A DNA stretch of 64,000 nucleotides from Marinihelvus sp036351115 (GCA_036351115.1 JAZBOL010000032.1:1-64000), one strand, 5' to 3'. Shown: positions 31,143-39,859, numbered from the stretch's first letter. The notes: a model not told the origin generated them from the letters alone. Numbers and translations: made by a program.

Positions 31143-31685
31143 TCAGCGCAGCGCCCGCAGGGCGTCCGCGATGGATGTCACGTGCGGATCGGGATGACCT
31201 GCTTCGCTGAGCGCACGCTCGAGTCGAAACACGTATTCCGTGTTGGGCCCGCTGGGCCCTCGTGCCTGGTGAACCTGGCGCGCGATTGCGTCCGTATCGG
31301 CCGGGCCCAGGTATTCGGCGTTGTCCCGGGTGGCAATCCACGTGACGCCGTGGACCCGGTTTCCATCCGCGAACTCGAGGGGCAGGCTGAGGCGCTGATA
31401 GCCACCCTGTTCCCGGTGGTCCAGGGCGGCCAGGATGGCCGGGCGTTCCCGGCGGGGGAGGGCGAAGGCGCGCCCCCAGCATCGTTCCCCGGGGGCTTCG
31501 ACGAGGGTGACGACCCGCCCGGGCGCCCCCGGTACGCCCCGGTGATCCGTGGAGCCCTGCCAGAACCGCCGGACACGATGATCGATGGCAGCCACCACGG
31601 ACCGCGTGTGGGAGAAGCCCGGCCGCCAGATCAGCGATCCATAACCGAACACCCAGGTGGTTTCAGTGTGCAAATCCGGATCCAT
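31143..31685 (-). CDS. ChaC-like gamma-glutamylcyclotransferase
   Basis: The 180-residue product opens with TWVFGYGSLIWRPGF, the phosphate-binding YGSL signature of gamma-glutamylcyclotransferases, followed by a Trp-rich RRFWQGSTDHRGVPGAPGRVVTL and the catalytic Glu in DHREQGGYQR. ChaC enzymes cleave glutathione to 5-oxoproline and Cys-Gly in the cytosol. The start is fixed at MDPDLH by TATGAT 6 nt upstream; a longer frame remains open upstream but overlaps the divergent dehydrogenase promoter. Length agrees with ChaC (about 180-220). Confidence 0.88.
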   Translation of the reverse strand: MDPDLHTETTWVFGYGSLIWRPGFSHTRSVVAAIDHRVRRFWQGSTDHRGVPGAPGRVVTLVEAPGERCWGRAFALPRRERPAILAALDHREQGGYQRLSLPLEFADGNRVHGVTWIATRDNAEYLGPADTDAIARQVHQARGPSGPNTEYVFRLERALSEAGHPDPHVTSIADALRALR

Positions 31686-31691
31686 GGGCGC

Positions 31692-31697
31692 ATCATA
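31692..31697 (-). promoter_or_regulatory. Putative -10 of a leaderless promoter (ChaC-like gene)
   Basis: Minus-strand TATGAT (4 of 6 plus correct A2/T6) ends 6 nt before ATG 31685. The divergent TACAAT of the dehydrogenase gene lies about 35 bp away. Confidence 0.55.
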
Positions 31698-31730
31698 CGG
31701 TCCGTCCCCGGGGAAACAACCGCGCGGGGC

Positions 31731-31736
31731 TACAAT
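31731..31736 (+). promoter_or_regulatory. -10-like element of the hydroxyacid dehydrogenase promoter
   Basis: TACAAT lies 35 nt before the ATG at 31772. This spacing predicts a short ordinary leader of about 28 nt, unlike the leaderless genes nearby. Confidence 0.5.
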
Positions 31737-31771
31737 GGCGGTTCCTCCCGTCGACGCGTCCCGATCCCTGC

Positions 31772-32791
31772 ATGACCCGAGCTTCAACGACCCAGCCCTC
31801 GAGACCTCCCGGCGGGACGGCTTCCGGGCCGCCTTCGGCAGACCTGCAGACGCTTCTGATTCTCGATCGTGATGCCGAAGAGTACGCGGAACGGCTGTCG
31901 GACCTGTCCCGGGGACCGCTGCAGTTGCTGCACGCCCGCGGTCCGGAGGACCTGCCCGAGGCGGCGTCAGGCGCGAGCGTCGTGCTCGGAGAGCCGGGCC
32001 TGGTGGCGGCTGCATGGAAACGGCTCCCGGCGCTGACGTGGGTCCAGTCCACCTGGGCCGGGGTCACGCCCCTGTTGCCCCTGGCGAAGCAGGGCGTCAC
32101 GGTGACCGGGGTCAAAGCCGTCTTCGGGGCGCAGATGGCCGAGTACGTGCTGGGCGGGCTGTTGCGGCACGTGCTGAAAATGCCGGAGCGGGAGATGGCA
32201 CAGAGGGCACGGCGCTGGTGGCCCGAGCCGACGGGCACGCTCGAGGGGCTGACCCTCGGCGTCATGGGCACCGGGAGCATCGGATCCGTGATTGGCGAGC
32301 GGGCCAGGGCGTTCGGCATGCGCGTGATCGGATTTTCCCGCAGCGGTTCGATGTCGAAGGACGGCGCGAACCCCTTCGACCGCGTCTATCCGGGCGACGC
32401 GTTGCACGCCTTTCTCGGCGCGTGTGACCACGTTGCCGCGGTGCTGCCGGATACGCCGGCCACCCGCGGCCTCCTCGATGAGGCGGCGTTCGCCAGCCTC
32501 CGGCCCGGCGCCGTGCTCATCAACGTTGGCCGCGGCACGCTGATCAGTGAAGCAGCGCTGCTGTCCGCGCTGGAGTCCGGGCGCCTCGGCGGCGTCCTGT
32601 TGGACGTGTTCGAGACGGAGCCTCTGCCGAAAGACCACCCGTTCTGGGACGCGCCGGGCCTGGTTTTGACGGCGCACGTGGCGGCCCGCAGCTGGCCGAA
32701 GGACATTGCGGCCATTTTCCGGGAGAACCTGCAGCGCTATCTCGCCGGCGCACCCTTGCGCTTCCGGGTGGACCCGGAGCGGGGTTACTGA
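31772..32791 (+). CDS. D-2-hydroxyacid dehydrogenase (GhrA/SerA-like NAD(P)-binding family)
   Basis: The 339-residue product has the D-isomer 2-hydroxyacid dehydrogenase layout: an N-terminal substrate half (LTWVQSTWAGVTPLL), then Rossmann motif LGVMGTGSIGSVIGERARAFG, then VAAVLPDTPATRGLLDEAAF, VLINVGRGTLISEAALL with the catalytic Arg region, GVLLDVFETEPLP and a final His in LTAHVAARSWP. These enzymes reduce 2-keto acids such as glyoxylate and hydroxypyruvate. The first about 30 residues are Pro/Ser-rich and outside the family core, so a later start is possible. Confidence 0.9.
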   Translation: MTRASTTQPSRPPGGTASGPPSADLQTLLILDRDAEEYAERLSDLSRGPLQLLHARGPEDLPEAASGASVVLGEPGLVAAAWKRLPALTWVQSTWAGVTPLLPLAKQGVTVTGVKAVFGAQMAEYVLGGLLRHVLKMPEREMAQRARRWWPEPTGTLEGLTLGVMGTGSIGSVIGERARAFGMRVIGFSRSGSMSKDGANPFDRVYPGDALHAFLGACDHVAAVLPDTPATRGLLDEAAFASLRPGAVLINVGRGTLISEAALLSALESGRLGGVLLDVFETEPLPKDHPFWDAPGLVLTAHVAARSWPKDIAAIFRENLQRYLAGAPLRFRVDPERGY

Positions 32792-32824
32792 TCGAAACGG
32801 GGACCCGGGACCGGCCCGAAAGCG

Positions 32825-33706
32825 TTATTCGCCGGTGAGCCCGGCTGATGATGCACCGAGGAGCTGATCGATCTCCCGGCTCGTGGGTCCGCACTGGGCG
32901 CCGTGGCGGGTGGAGGCGATGGCGCCGGCGGCGCAGGCCCGTTCGAGGGCCTGCTGGGGCTCCAGGTCGCGCATGAGGCTCACGGCCAGGGTGGCGGTGA
33001 AGGCGTCGCCGGCACCCACGGAGCTTACGGCTTCGACCCGCGGCGCTTCGCTCGACGCCACCCAACTGCCTTCCCGGGTCAGTTCGGCGCCGGCGGCTCC
33101 GTAAGTGACCGCCAGCCAGCCGCCGAAATCCGCAAGGCTGGGGCCGATTGCTTCGGCCTCCAGCTCATTCACCACGAGCAGGTCCGTGTGCGCCAGAACC
33201 GCCGCGCTGACCGGGCGCGCCGGTGCGGCGTTGAGACAGAAAAATCCGGGGTGGGATTCGGCCACGCGCACGAGCGTGGCCATGGGAACTTCCAGCTGGG
33301 CGATAACGCCGTCCACCACGGGCAGGTCGAGATAGCGTTCTTGAAACAGCGCGTTGGCGCCCGGCGCCACCACGATCTGGTTTTCTCCCCGTTCGTCCAC
33401 GAGGATCATGGCGACCCCCGTATTCTCGCCGGCGAGGCGCGTGACCTTGTCGAGATTGACCCCGGCCTCGGCGAGCTGGGCCAGGGCCAGGTCCGCATTG
33501 GGTTCGTCACCGACACAGGCCACCATGTGGACTTCCGCACCAAGGCGGCGGGCCGCCAGGGCCTGGTTGCCTCCCTTGCCGCCGGGATGCCGGTCGAGCA
33601 CCGCGTCGCTGATCGTCTCGCCGTCGCGGGGAAAGGCCTTGACGCGGGCGACCATGTCGAGATTGATGGAGCCGACGACGGCCAGGGACAGGGGGGATTC
33701 GCTCAT
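32825..33706 (-). CDS. rbsK: Ribokinase (PfkB family)
   Basis: The 293-residue product starts MSESPLSLAVVGSINLDMVARV and carries DRHPGGKGGNQALAARRLGAEV, the di-glycine hinge and substrate-binding motif, plus AVSSVGAGDAFTATLAVSL with the catalytic-base Asp of PfkB kinases. Length and motif order match ribokinase, which phosphorylates ribose at O5. No ribose transporter is nearby, so salvage of internal ribose from nucleosides is likely. TATAAT 6 nt before the ATG predicts a leaderless mRNA. It is followed 8 bp after its start by the end of the DUF2189 gene, so the pair could also be read through. Confidence 0.85.
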   Translation of the reverse strand: MSESPLSLAVVGSINLDMVARVKAFPRDGETISDAVLDRHPGGKGGNQALAARRLGAEVHMVACVGDEPNADLALAQLAEAGVNLDKVTRLAGENTGVAMILVDERGENQIVVAPGANALFQERYLDLPVVDGVIAQLEVPMATLVRVAESHPGFFCLNAAPARPVSAAVLAHTDLLVVNELEAEAIGPSLADFGGWLAVTYGAAGAELTREGSWVASSEAPRVEAVSSVGAGDAFTATLAVSLMRDLEPQQALERACAAGAIASTRHGAQCGPTSREIDQLLGASSAGLTGE

Positions 33707-33712
33707 GCGGCG

Positions 33713-33718
33713 ATTATA
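33713..33718 (-). promoter_or_regulatory. Putative perfect -10 of a leaderless promoter (ribokinase)
   Basis: Minus-strand TATAAT, a perfect consensus, ends 6 nt before ATG 33706. It overlaps the stop region of the upstream DUF2189 gene (ending at 33714). Confidence 0.6.
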
Positions 33719-34631
33719 GTCCCGAGCGGCGGTCGCCGGGTTCTTTTCCGGCCTCCGGCCGGGCAGCGGGTTCGGCAGGCGATTCCTGCCCGGCCTCCAC
33801 CACGAAGGGCGAGTCCCGGCCCGGCAGGTTCAGCACGGGCCAGTGGTCACAGTCCAGGGCGTCGCGGTAAGCGTGCCAGCTGGCGTAGGCGAGCCAGGGG
33901 ACGACCAGTATGAGACCCAGCAACCCTGTCAGGATGCCCAGCGCGGTGAACGTTACGATGAGCGCCGCCCACAACCCGGCGGTGAACTTGTTGCGCATGA
34001 CGGCGTGGATGCTCGAAATCACCGCCGTCACCACGTCCACATCGCGGTTTGCCAGCATGGGCAGTGAAAAGGCGGCGGCCGCAAAGCTGAAGGTAGCGAA
34101 AACCGCGCCGACGGCGCTCCCGATGGCCAGGAAGCCGAGCACCTCGGTCCACTCGGGATTCGATTCGACCGGAAAGAAGATATGGACCATCGAACCGGCC
34201 CGTGCCCAGACCAGGAAAACCACGAGCAGGATGAGGCCGAAAATCATGGCGTTCTGAAAAGGCCGGCGGGCGGAGCTCAGGGTTTGCCTGAAGGAGGGTT
34301 CCGCGCCCCGGAACAGCTGCCTCGGCACCGAGTAGAGCGCGAAGGCGAGCAGGGGCGCGACGAACACGAAGCCCGTGAGCAGCGTGAGCAAGAGGATCCA
34401 GCCGCCATGGAGCCAAGCCAGCCAGGAGAGCAGGGCGCTGATCAGGAACACCGCGACCCCGTAGCCGAGGGAAATCTTCGGCACGGCCCAGTAGTCACGC
34501 CAACCGGCGGCCAGCCACCGGAAGGGCGCGCCCAGGGTCAAATCGCGGCAAGGCGCGATCAGCGTCTGGCGGTCCGCCGCGACGCCGGGCGCCCGGCGCT
34601 CCGGCGCGGATTCCGACTTGCGCTCACCCAT
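33714..34631 (-). CDS. DUF2189 family integral membrane protein
   Basis: The 305-residue product shows LTLGAPFRWLAAGWRDYWAVPKISLGYGVAVFLIS near its start (the G-W-x-D motif of DUF2189), followed by about six TM helices and a charged C-terminus. DUF2189 proteins are multi-pass inner-membrane proteins of unknown function, often found next to cytochrome oxidase genes. The ATG at 34631 (MGERKSE) with GGAAGAAAAG upstream was chosen. A longer frame to 34712 would run into the FNR/ANR box. It diverges from ccoN, so shared redox regulation is possible. Confidence 0.78.
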   Translation of the reverse strand: MGERKSESAPERRAPGVAADRQTLIAPCRDLTLGAPFRWLAAGWRDYWAVPKISLGYGVAVFLISALLSWLAWLHGGWILLLTLLTGFVFVAPLLAFALYSVPRQLFRGAEPSFRQTLSSARRPFQNAMIFGLILLVVFLVWARAGSMVHIFFPVESNPEWTEVLGFLAIGSAVGAVFATFSFAAAAFSLPMLANRDVDVVTAVISSIHAVMRNKFTAGLWAALIVTFTALGILTGLLGLILVVPWLAYASWHAYRDALDCDHWPVLNLPGRDSPFVVEAGQESPAEPAARPEAGKEPGDRRSGL

Positions 34632-34704
34632 CTTCTTTTCTTCCGATTCTTCGCGTTGCTGAAACCATATCTTGACGTAGATTTCACTTCCACTGTCAGG
34701 TAAA

Positions 34705-34720
34705 ATTGACATGAGTCAAT
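34705..34720. promoter_or_regulatory. FNR/ANR-type binding box upstream of ccoNOQP
   Basis: ATTGACATGAGTCAAT is a symmetric 16-mer around TTGACnnnnGTCAA, one base per half from the FNR consensus TTGATnnnnATCAA. If it sits at -41.5, the start of transcription is near 34754 and the -10 would be 34742-34747, where TAGGCT is found. Inferred oxygen-responsive activation of the cbb3 operon; the leader to ccoN would be about 165 nt. Confidence 0.7.
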
Positions 34721-34918
34721 TGGCGGTAGCGGCGTTACCGCTAGGCTCCACGTCGACGGATAGGAAGCACCTGACATTTCCACTACAGGCCTTTCCAATC
34801 AGCCATTTAGGCGCTTTCTTCCGGGTACAGAACAGGCATCGGCGTTCCCCACCCCGAGCTGCGGGGTCACGGCGTCGGTGCTTCGTTCCGCACAGCGCTT
34901 TTACTTGAGGAAGACACA

Positions 34919-36355
34919 GTGACCTACAACGACAAAGTAGTACGCCAGTTTACGGTTGCGACCGTGCTCTGGGGCATCGTCGGGATGCTGGTCGGGGTGC
35001 TCATCGCGGCCCAGCTCTGGCTGCCGGCCCTGAACTTCGATCTGCCATGGCTGACCTACAGCCGTCTCCGTCCCCTACATACCAATGCCGTCATCTTCGC
35101 CTTCGGCGGATGCGCGCTGTTCGCCACGTCCCTGTATGTGGTGCAACGTACCTGTCACGTTCGATTGATCAGCGACAAGCTGGCCTCCTTCGTGTTCTGG
35201 GGATGGCAGCTGGTGATCGTCCTGGCCGCGGTGACCCTGCCCCTGGGCATCACGCAGGGCAAGGAGTACGCGGAACTGGAGTGGCCGATCGACCTGTTGA
35301 TCACGGTGGTCTGGGTGGCCTACGCAGTGCTGTTTTTCGGGACGATCATGAAGCGTCGCGTCAGCCACATTTACGTGGCCAACTGGTTCTACGCGGCGTT
35401 CATCCTGACCATCGCGCTGCTGCACATCGTCAACAACCTGTCGATTCCCGTGTCCATGTGGAAGTCCTACCCGATTTACACCGGCGCCGTGGACGCCATG
35501 GTGCAGTGGTGGTACGGACACAATGCCGTCGGCTTCTTCCTCACCGCCGGCTTCCTGGGGATGATGTACTACTACGTGCCCAAGCAGGCGGAGCGGCCGA
35601 TCTACTCCTACCGCCTGTCCATCGTGCACTTCTGGGCCCTGATCTCCATCTACATGTGGGCCGGTCCGCACCACCTTCAGTACACCTCGCTGCCAAACTG
35701 GCTTCAGAGCCTCGGCATGGTGTTCTCCCTGATCCTGCTGGCCCCCAGCTGGGGCGGCATGATCAACGGCATCATGACCCTGTCCGGCGCCTGGCATAAG
35801 CTCCGTACGGATCCGATCCTCAAGTTCATGATCGTGGCCCTGAGCTTCTACGGCATGTCGACCTTCGAAGGGCCCATGATGTCCATCAAGACGGTCAACG
35901 CCCTGAGCCACTACACGGACTGGACCATCGGTCACGTGCACTCCGGCGCCCTGGGCTGGGTGGCCATGATGACCATCGGTTCCCTGTACTGCATGATCCC
36001 GCGCCTCGTGGGCAAGAAGGAGATGCACAGCGTGCCGGCCATCGACCTGCACTTCTGGACCTCCACGATCGGCGTGGTGCTCTATATCGCCTCCATGTGG
36101 ATCGCCGGTGTGATGCAGGGCCTGATGTGGCGCGCTTTCAATGATGACGGCACGCTCACCTACACGTTCATCGAGACGATCGCCGCCACGAAGCCCTATT
36201 ACGTGATCCGGCTGCTGGGCGGCACGCTCTTCTTCGCCGGCATGCTCGTGATGGCCTGGAACGTCTGGAAGACCATGGCAGGCACCAAGCCCGTCGAGGT
36301 CGAGGCGGCTGATCCGGCCTACTGGGGCAGCGAAGCTGAAGGAGCGAAGGCATGA
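34919..36355 (+). CDS. ccoN: cbb3-type cytochrome c oxidase subunit I (CcoN)
   Basis: The 478-residue, 12-helix protein has the subunit I haem-copper signature: SRLRPLHTNAVIFAFG (low-spin haem His), MVQWWYGHNAVGFFLTAGFLGMMYY (CuB His and cross-link region) and GHVHSGALGWVAMM. It lacks the D- and K-channel residues of aa3 oxidases, as expected for the C-family. It reduces O2 with high affinity and pumps protons. The start is GTG at 34919 after GAGGAAG. Its stop overlaps the ccoO ATG. The upstream FNR/ANR box indicates micro-oxic induction. Confidence 0.97.
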   Translation: MTYNDKVVRQFTVATVLWGIVGMLVGVLIAAQLWLPALNFDLPWLTYSRLRPLHTNAVIFAFGGCALFATSLYVVQRTCHVRLISDKLASFVFWGWQLVIVLAAVTLPLGITQGKEYAELEWPIDLLITVVWVAYAVLFFGTIMKRRVSHIYVANWFYAAFILTIALLHIVNNLSIPVSMWKSYPIYTGAVDAMVQWWYGHNAVGFFLTAGFLGMMYYYVPKQAERPIYSYRLSIVHFWALISIYMWAGPHHLQYTSLPNWLQSLGMVFSLILLAPSWGGMINGIMTLSGAWHKLRTDPILKFMIVALSFYGMSTFEGPMMSIKTVNALSHYTDWTIGHVHSGALGWVAMMTIGSLYCMIPRLVGKKEMHSVPAIDLHFWTSTIGVVLYIASMWIAGVMQGLMWRAFNDDGTLTYTFIETIAATKPYYVIRLLGGTLFFAGMLVMAWNVWKTMAGTKPVEVEAADPAYWGSEAEGAKA

Positions 36356-36978
36356 GCAAGGCGCACAAAAAGCTCGAGAAAAACATCAACCTGATGGCGG
36401 TGTGGATCGTCGTCGCGGTCAGCATCGCCGGGCTGGTGGAGCTGCTCCCGCTGATGGCCCAGGACCGCTACATCGAGCCGGCGGAGGGCATCGAGCCATA
36501 CCCGGCGCTGGAGCTCGCCGGGCGTGACATCTACGTCCGGGAAGGGTGCTACGTCTGCCACAGTCAGCAGGTGCGGCCCTTCCGTTCCGAAACCGAGCGC
36601 TACGGGCCTTATTCGATCGCGGGTGAGTCTGTCTATGACCGCCCGTTCCAGTGGGGTTCCAAGCGCACGGGCCCGGACCTGCACCGCGTGGGTGGCCGCT
36701 ACAGCGACGACTGGCACCGCATCCACCTGATCAATCCCCGCGACGTGGTGCCCGAGTCCAACATGCCGGGTTACCCCTGGCTGGCGGACGCGGAGCTCGA
36801 CGGAGAGGCCGTGGCCAACAAGATGCGGCGTCTGCAGGTCGGCTGGGGCGGCAAATTCGGTGACCCCTACACCGACGAGCAGATCGCCCAGGCGGCAGCC
36901 GAGGTGGAAGGCAAGACCGAAATGGACGCCATCATCGCCTACCTGCAGGGTCTGGGTACGACCCGAACGGGCCGCTGA
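36352..36978 (+). CDS. ccoO: cbb3 oxidase mono-haem subunit II (CcoO)
   Basis: The 208-residue product has one N-terminal TM helix (MAVWIVVAVSIAGLVELLPL) and a periplasmic cytochrome c domain with one CxxCH motif (GCYVCHSQQVRPFRSETERYG). Distal ligand Met is in NMPGYPWLADAEL. CcoO transfers electrons from CcoP to the binuclear centre in CcoN. The ATG overlaps the ccoN stop by 4 bp. The Pro/Tyr-rich block PYPALELAGRDIYVREGC is a family hallmark. Confidence 0.97.
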   Translation: MSKAHKKLEKNINLMAVWIVVAVSIAGLVELLPLMAQDRYIEPAEGIEPYPALELAGRDIYVREGCYVCHSQQVRPFRSETERYGPYSIAGESVYDRPFQWGSKRTGPDLHRVGGRYSDDWHRIHLINPRDVVPESNMPGYPWLADAELDGEAVANKMRRLQVGWGGKFGDPYTDEQIAQAAAEVEGKTEMDAIIAYLQGLGTTRTGR

Positions 36979-36981
36979 CAC

Positions 36982-37167
36982 ATGGACCTGTCCCCCGACA
37001 TGACATGGGTCCGTGGCGCGATCCTGATCGCCATGGTCATCGGCTTCCTGGGCATGTGGGCCTGGGCCTGGAGCAAGAAGCGCAAGCCGGACTTCGACCG
37101 GATGGCGCAGCTCCCGCTGGAAGAAGATGCTGCGCGGGTGCCGACCCGCCGCAATGAAGAGGAATAA
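36982..37167 (+). CDS. ccoQ: cbb3 oxidase small subunit CcoQ
   Basis: The 61-residue product has one TM helix (AILIAMVIGFLGMWAWAW) followed by a charged cytoplasmic tail (KKRKPDFDRMAQLPLEED). CcoQ/FixQ stabilises the oxidase complex. It lies 3 bp after ccoO and 3 bp before ccoP, the standard NOQP order. The tail motif DFDRMAQLPLEED is close to the FDRAARLPLEE type seen in CcoQ. Confidence 0.93.
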   Translation: MDLSPDMTWVRGAILIAMVIGFLGMWAWAWSKKRKPDFDRMAQLPLEEDAARVPTRRNEEE

Positions 37168-37170
37168 GGC

Positions 37171-38094
37171 ATGGAACTGAACAGTTTCTGGAATTGGTTT
37201 TCCATCGCGCTCATCGTCCTGAGCATCCTGGGTTGCTGGTGGCTGCTGCACTGGACCAAGGGCATTTCCGACCGGGACGAGGAAGACGACATTCACGACA
37301 CGGGGCATGTCTGGGACAACGACATCCGCGAGCTGAACAACCCGCTCCCCCGCTGGTGGCTGAACCTCTTCAACATCACGATCGTCTTCGCCCTGGTCTA
37401 CCTCGCCCTGTATCCCGGCCTGGGCAATCTCGCCGGTGTCCTGGGCTGGACCCAGGAAGAACAGCACGCCGAGGAAGTCGCCCAGGCGGAGGCGCAGACG
37501 GCCTCCGTGTTCGCGGCCTACAACGCCATGCCGCTGGAGGAACTGATCCGGAACCCTTCGGCCATGGAAACGGGCCGCCGTCTCTGGGGCCAGAACTGCG
37601 CCATGTGTCACGGTTCCGACCTGCGGGGCGCGACGGGTTTTCCGAACCTCGTGGACGATGCCTGGCAGTGGGGCGCCGGCTACGACAACGTGCTGTACGC
37701 GATCAACAAGGGTCGCAACGCCGCCATGCCCCCCTGGGCGCCGGCCCTGGGAGAAGAGGGAGTCGCCCAGGTGATCGAGTACACCCGCAGCCTGTCCGGG
37801 CTCGAGCATGATGATGCCCTGGCCGCCGAGGGCGAAGGCAAGTACGGCATGTTCTGTATCGCTTGCCACGGCCCGGAAGGGAAAGGCAATCCGGCCCTAG
37901 GTGCGCCCAATCTGACCGACGGTTACTGGCTCTACGGCAGCGACCGCGACGTGATCGAGCACGGTCTCGTCAACGGCCGCTACGGCGTCATGCCGGCCTT
38001 CGAAGGCCAGCTCAGCGAAGACCGTCGCAAACTGCTCGCCGCTTACGTGCTCGGCATGGGCGAGGCTGCGGCGATCCGGGAAGGCCGCCAGTAG
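37171..38094 (+). CDS. ccoP: cbb3 oxidase di-haem subunit III (CcoP)
   Basis: The 307-residue product has two N-terminal TM helices (about 9-29 and 60-84) and two cytochrome c domains with CAMCH (residue about 146) and CIACH (about 230). The motif HVWDNDIRELNNPLPRWW between the helices is the CcoP signature. It accepts electrons from soluble cytochrome c. Met ligands are present in GRNAAMPPWAP and YGVMPAF. Fourth gene of the ccoNOQP operon. Confidence 0.97.
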   Translation: MELNSFWNWFSIALIVLSILGCWWLLHWTKGISDRDEEDDIHDTGHVWDNDIRELNNPLPRWWLNLFNITIVFALVYLALYPGLGNLAGVLGWTQEEQHAEEVAQAEAQTASVFAAYNAMPLEELIRNPSAMETGRRLWGQNCAMCHGSDLRGATGFPNLVDDAWQWGAGYDNVLYAINKGRNAAMPPWAPALGEEGVAQVIEYTRSLSGLEHDDALAAEGEGKYGMFCIACHGPEGKGNPALGAPNLTDGYWLYGSDRDVIEHGLVNGRYGVMPAFEGQLSEDRRKLLAAYVLGMGEAAAIREGRQ

Positions 38095-38104
38095 GCCGCC
38101 GGCG

Positions 38105-38476
38105 GTGACGCAGGGACCCGAATCGCAGGCGCCCCTCCCGGGGCGCTGGGCGCGTCGCAAGCGCGACTGGGCCGTCAATCTCTGGGTGGCGTTTCTGAGC
38201 GCCTGCCTCGGGACGTTTCTCCTGTTCGCCTTTGTCGATCCGGAACTCCTCAGCGAGGCCTGGGTGATGGGGTGGGTCACGGACCTGCGCCTCACCTACG
38301 GCATCGGTTTCGCCTTTCTGTACGGCATCAGCCTGGTGGCCGCCTGGCTGACGACCTTCATGATTCGCACCGGTCCCAGTAGCGGACACGCGGTTGGCAA
38401 GGGCCGACGGAAGCCCCCGCCGGTGCGCGATCCGGGTGAACTCAACCCGGACCTGCGCGGAGAAAAGTGGCAGTGA
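38105..38476 (+). CDS. Unknown two-TM membrane protein in the cco operon
   Basis: The 123-residue product has GTG at 38105 and two hydrophobic segments: LWVAFLSACLGTFLLFAFV (about 26-44) and YGIGFAFLYGISLVAAWLTTFMI (about 65-87). The C-terminus is basic and Pro-rich (GRRKPPPVRDPGELN). No family recognised. Position between ccoP and ccoG, with its stop overlapping the ccoG start in GTGA, argues strongly for a role in oxidase assembly or stability. A homologue of a minor subunit or assembly factor cannot be excluded. Confidence 0.7.
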   Translation: MTQGPESQAPLPGRWARRKRDWAVNLWVAFLSACLGTFLLFAFVDPELLSEAWVMGWVTDLRLTYGIGFAFLYGISLVAAWLTTFMIRTGPSSGHAVGKGRRKPPPVRDPGELNPDLRGEKWQ

Positions 38477-39858
38477 GCCAGAATCCCGGGGGCGGCGAGG
38501 TCCTCTACCTGAAAGAACCGAAAATCTATCCCCGCGAGGTTTCCGGGCGCTTTGACAGGCTCCGGAAGATCGCGGTGTTCGTCCTGCTCGGCCTGTACTA
38601 CTTCCTGCCCTGGCTGACCTGGGACGGGCGCCAGGCCGTGTTGTTCGATCTTCCGGCCCGCCGCTTTTACATTCTCGGGCTCGACTTCTGGCCTCAGGAC
38701 TTCATCTACCTGGCCCTGCTGCTGATCAGCGCGGGCATCTCCCTGTTCTTTTTTACGGCGCTCGCCGGGCGACTCTGGTGTGGCTATGCCTGTCCCCAGA
38801 CCGTCTGGACCGAGGTGTTCCTCTGGATGGAGCGCTGGGTCGAGGGCGACCGCAACCGGCAGATGAAGCTGGACAAGGCGCCCTGGTCGGCTGAAAAGGT
38901 CGCTCGCAAAGCCACGAAGCAATTTCTCTGGATCACCTTCGCCCTGTGGACCGGCTTCACCTTCGTGGGCTTTTTCACGCCGATCCGGGAATTGGGGCAG
39001 TCTGTGCTGACCCTCTCCCTGGGCCCCTGGGAATTGTTCTGGGGTCTGTTTTACAGCCTGGCGACCTACGGCAACGCAGGCATCCTCCGCAGCCAGGTGT
39101 GCAAGTACATGTGTCCCTACGCCCGGTTCCAGAGCGCCATGTTCGACCGGGATACGCTGGTCATTTCCTACGACGAAGCCCGCGGCGAACCGCGCGGCGG
39201 GCGCAGGAAAAAGGACGACCCGGAGGAACTGGGCCTGGGGGACTGCGTTTCCTGCACCCTGTGCGTCCAGGTCTGTCCCACCGGTATCGATATCCGGGAC
39301 GGGCTCCAGTACGAGTGCATCGCCTGCGCCGCGTGCATCGACGTCTGCGACCAGGTCATGGACAAGATGGGCTACGAGCGGGGCCTGATCCGCTACACGA
39401 CGGAGAATTCCCTGGCGGGGAATCCTTCGAAAATTCTTCGTCCCCGCATCGTGATTTACGCTGTGTTGCTGACCGCCGTGCTCACCGGTATCCTGATTTC
39501 GCTGAGCAACAAGACCCCCTTGCGGGCCGAGTTGATTCGCGATCGCAACACGCTGTACCGGGAAGTGGGCGACGGGCTGGTGGAGAACATCTACAAGCTC
39601 AAGCTCATCAACCAGGACCGCGTGGCGCACGAATACCGTGTCACCATTCCCGACTACCCGCAGATCGAGATCTTCGTGTTTCCGGATCCCGTATTGCAGC
39701 CCGGGCAGGTCGGCACCTTTTCCTTCACCCTGACCGCGCCGGCTGACCTCGGCGCCGGTTCCATGGAGATCGACGTGCTGTTCGAAGCCGTGGACAATCC
39801 AAAGATCAAACGGGTCGCCGACTCGCGCCTCCTGCTGCCGGCGGACGACACTCCCTAG
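38473..39858 (+). CDS. ccoG: CcoG (FixG/RdxA) cytochrome oxidase accessory ferredoxin-like protein
   Basis: The product is about 461 residues. Several TM helices (about 35-55, 80-105, 150-210, 330-355) surround iron-sulfur ligands: CGYACPQTVW, CKYMCPYARFQ, and two 4Fe-4S sets in CVSCTLCVQVCPTGIDIRDG and YECIACAACIDVC. The C-terminus is an Ig-like periplasmic domain (VTIPDYPQIEIFVFPDPV). CcoG is a copper(II) reductase used in cbb3 CuB maturation. The GTG at 38473 overlaps the preceding stop; a GTG at 38467 is an alternative. Confidence 0.95.
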   Translation: MSQNPGGGEVLYLKEPKIYPREVSGRFDRLRKIAVFVLLGLYYFLPWLTWDGRQAVLFDLPARRFYILGLDFWPQDFIYLALLLISAGISLFFFTALAGRLWCGYACPQTVWTEVFLWMERWVEGDRNRQMKLDKAPWSAEKVARKATKQFLWITFALWTGFTFVGFFTPIRELGQSVLTLSLGPWELFWGLFYSLATYGNAGILRSQVCKYMCPYARFQSAMFDRDTLVISYDEARGEPRGGRRKKDDPEELGLGDCVSCTLCVQVCPTGIDIRDGLQYECIACAACIDVCDQVMDKMGYERGLIRYTTENSLAGNPSKILRPRIVIYAVLLTAVLTGILISLSNKTPLRAELIRDRNTLYREVGDGLVENIYKLKLINQDRVAHEYRVTIPDYPQIEIFVFPDPVLQPGQVGTFSFTLTAPADLGAGSMEIDVLFEAVDNPKIKRVADSRLLLPADDTP

Positions 39859-39859
39859 C

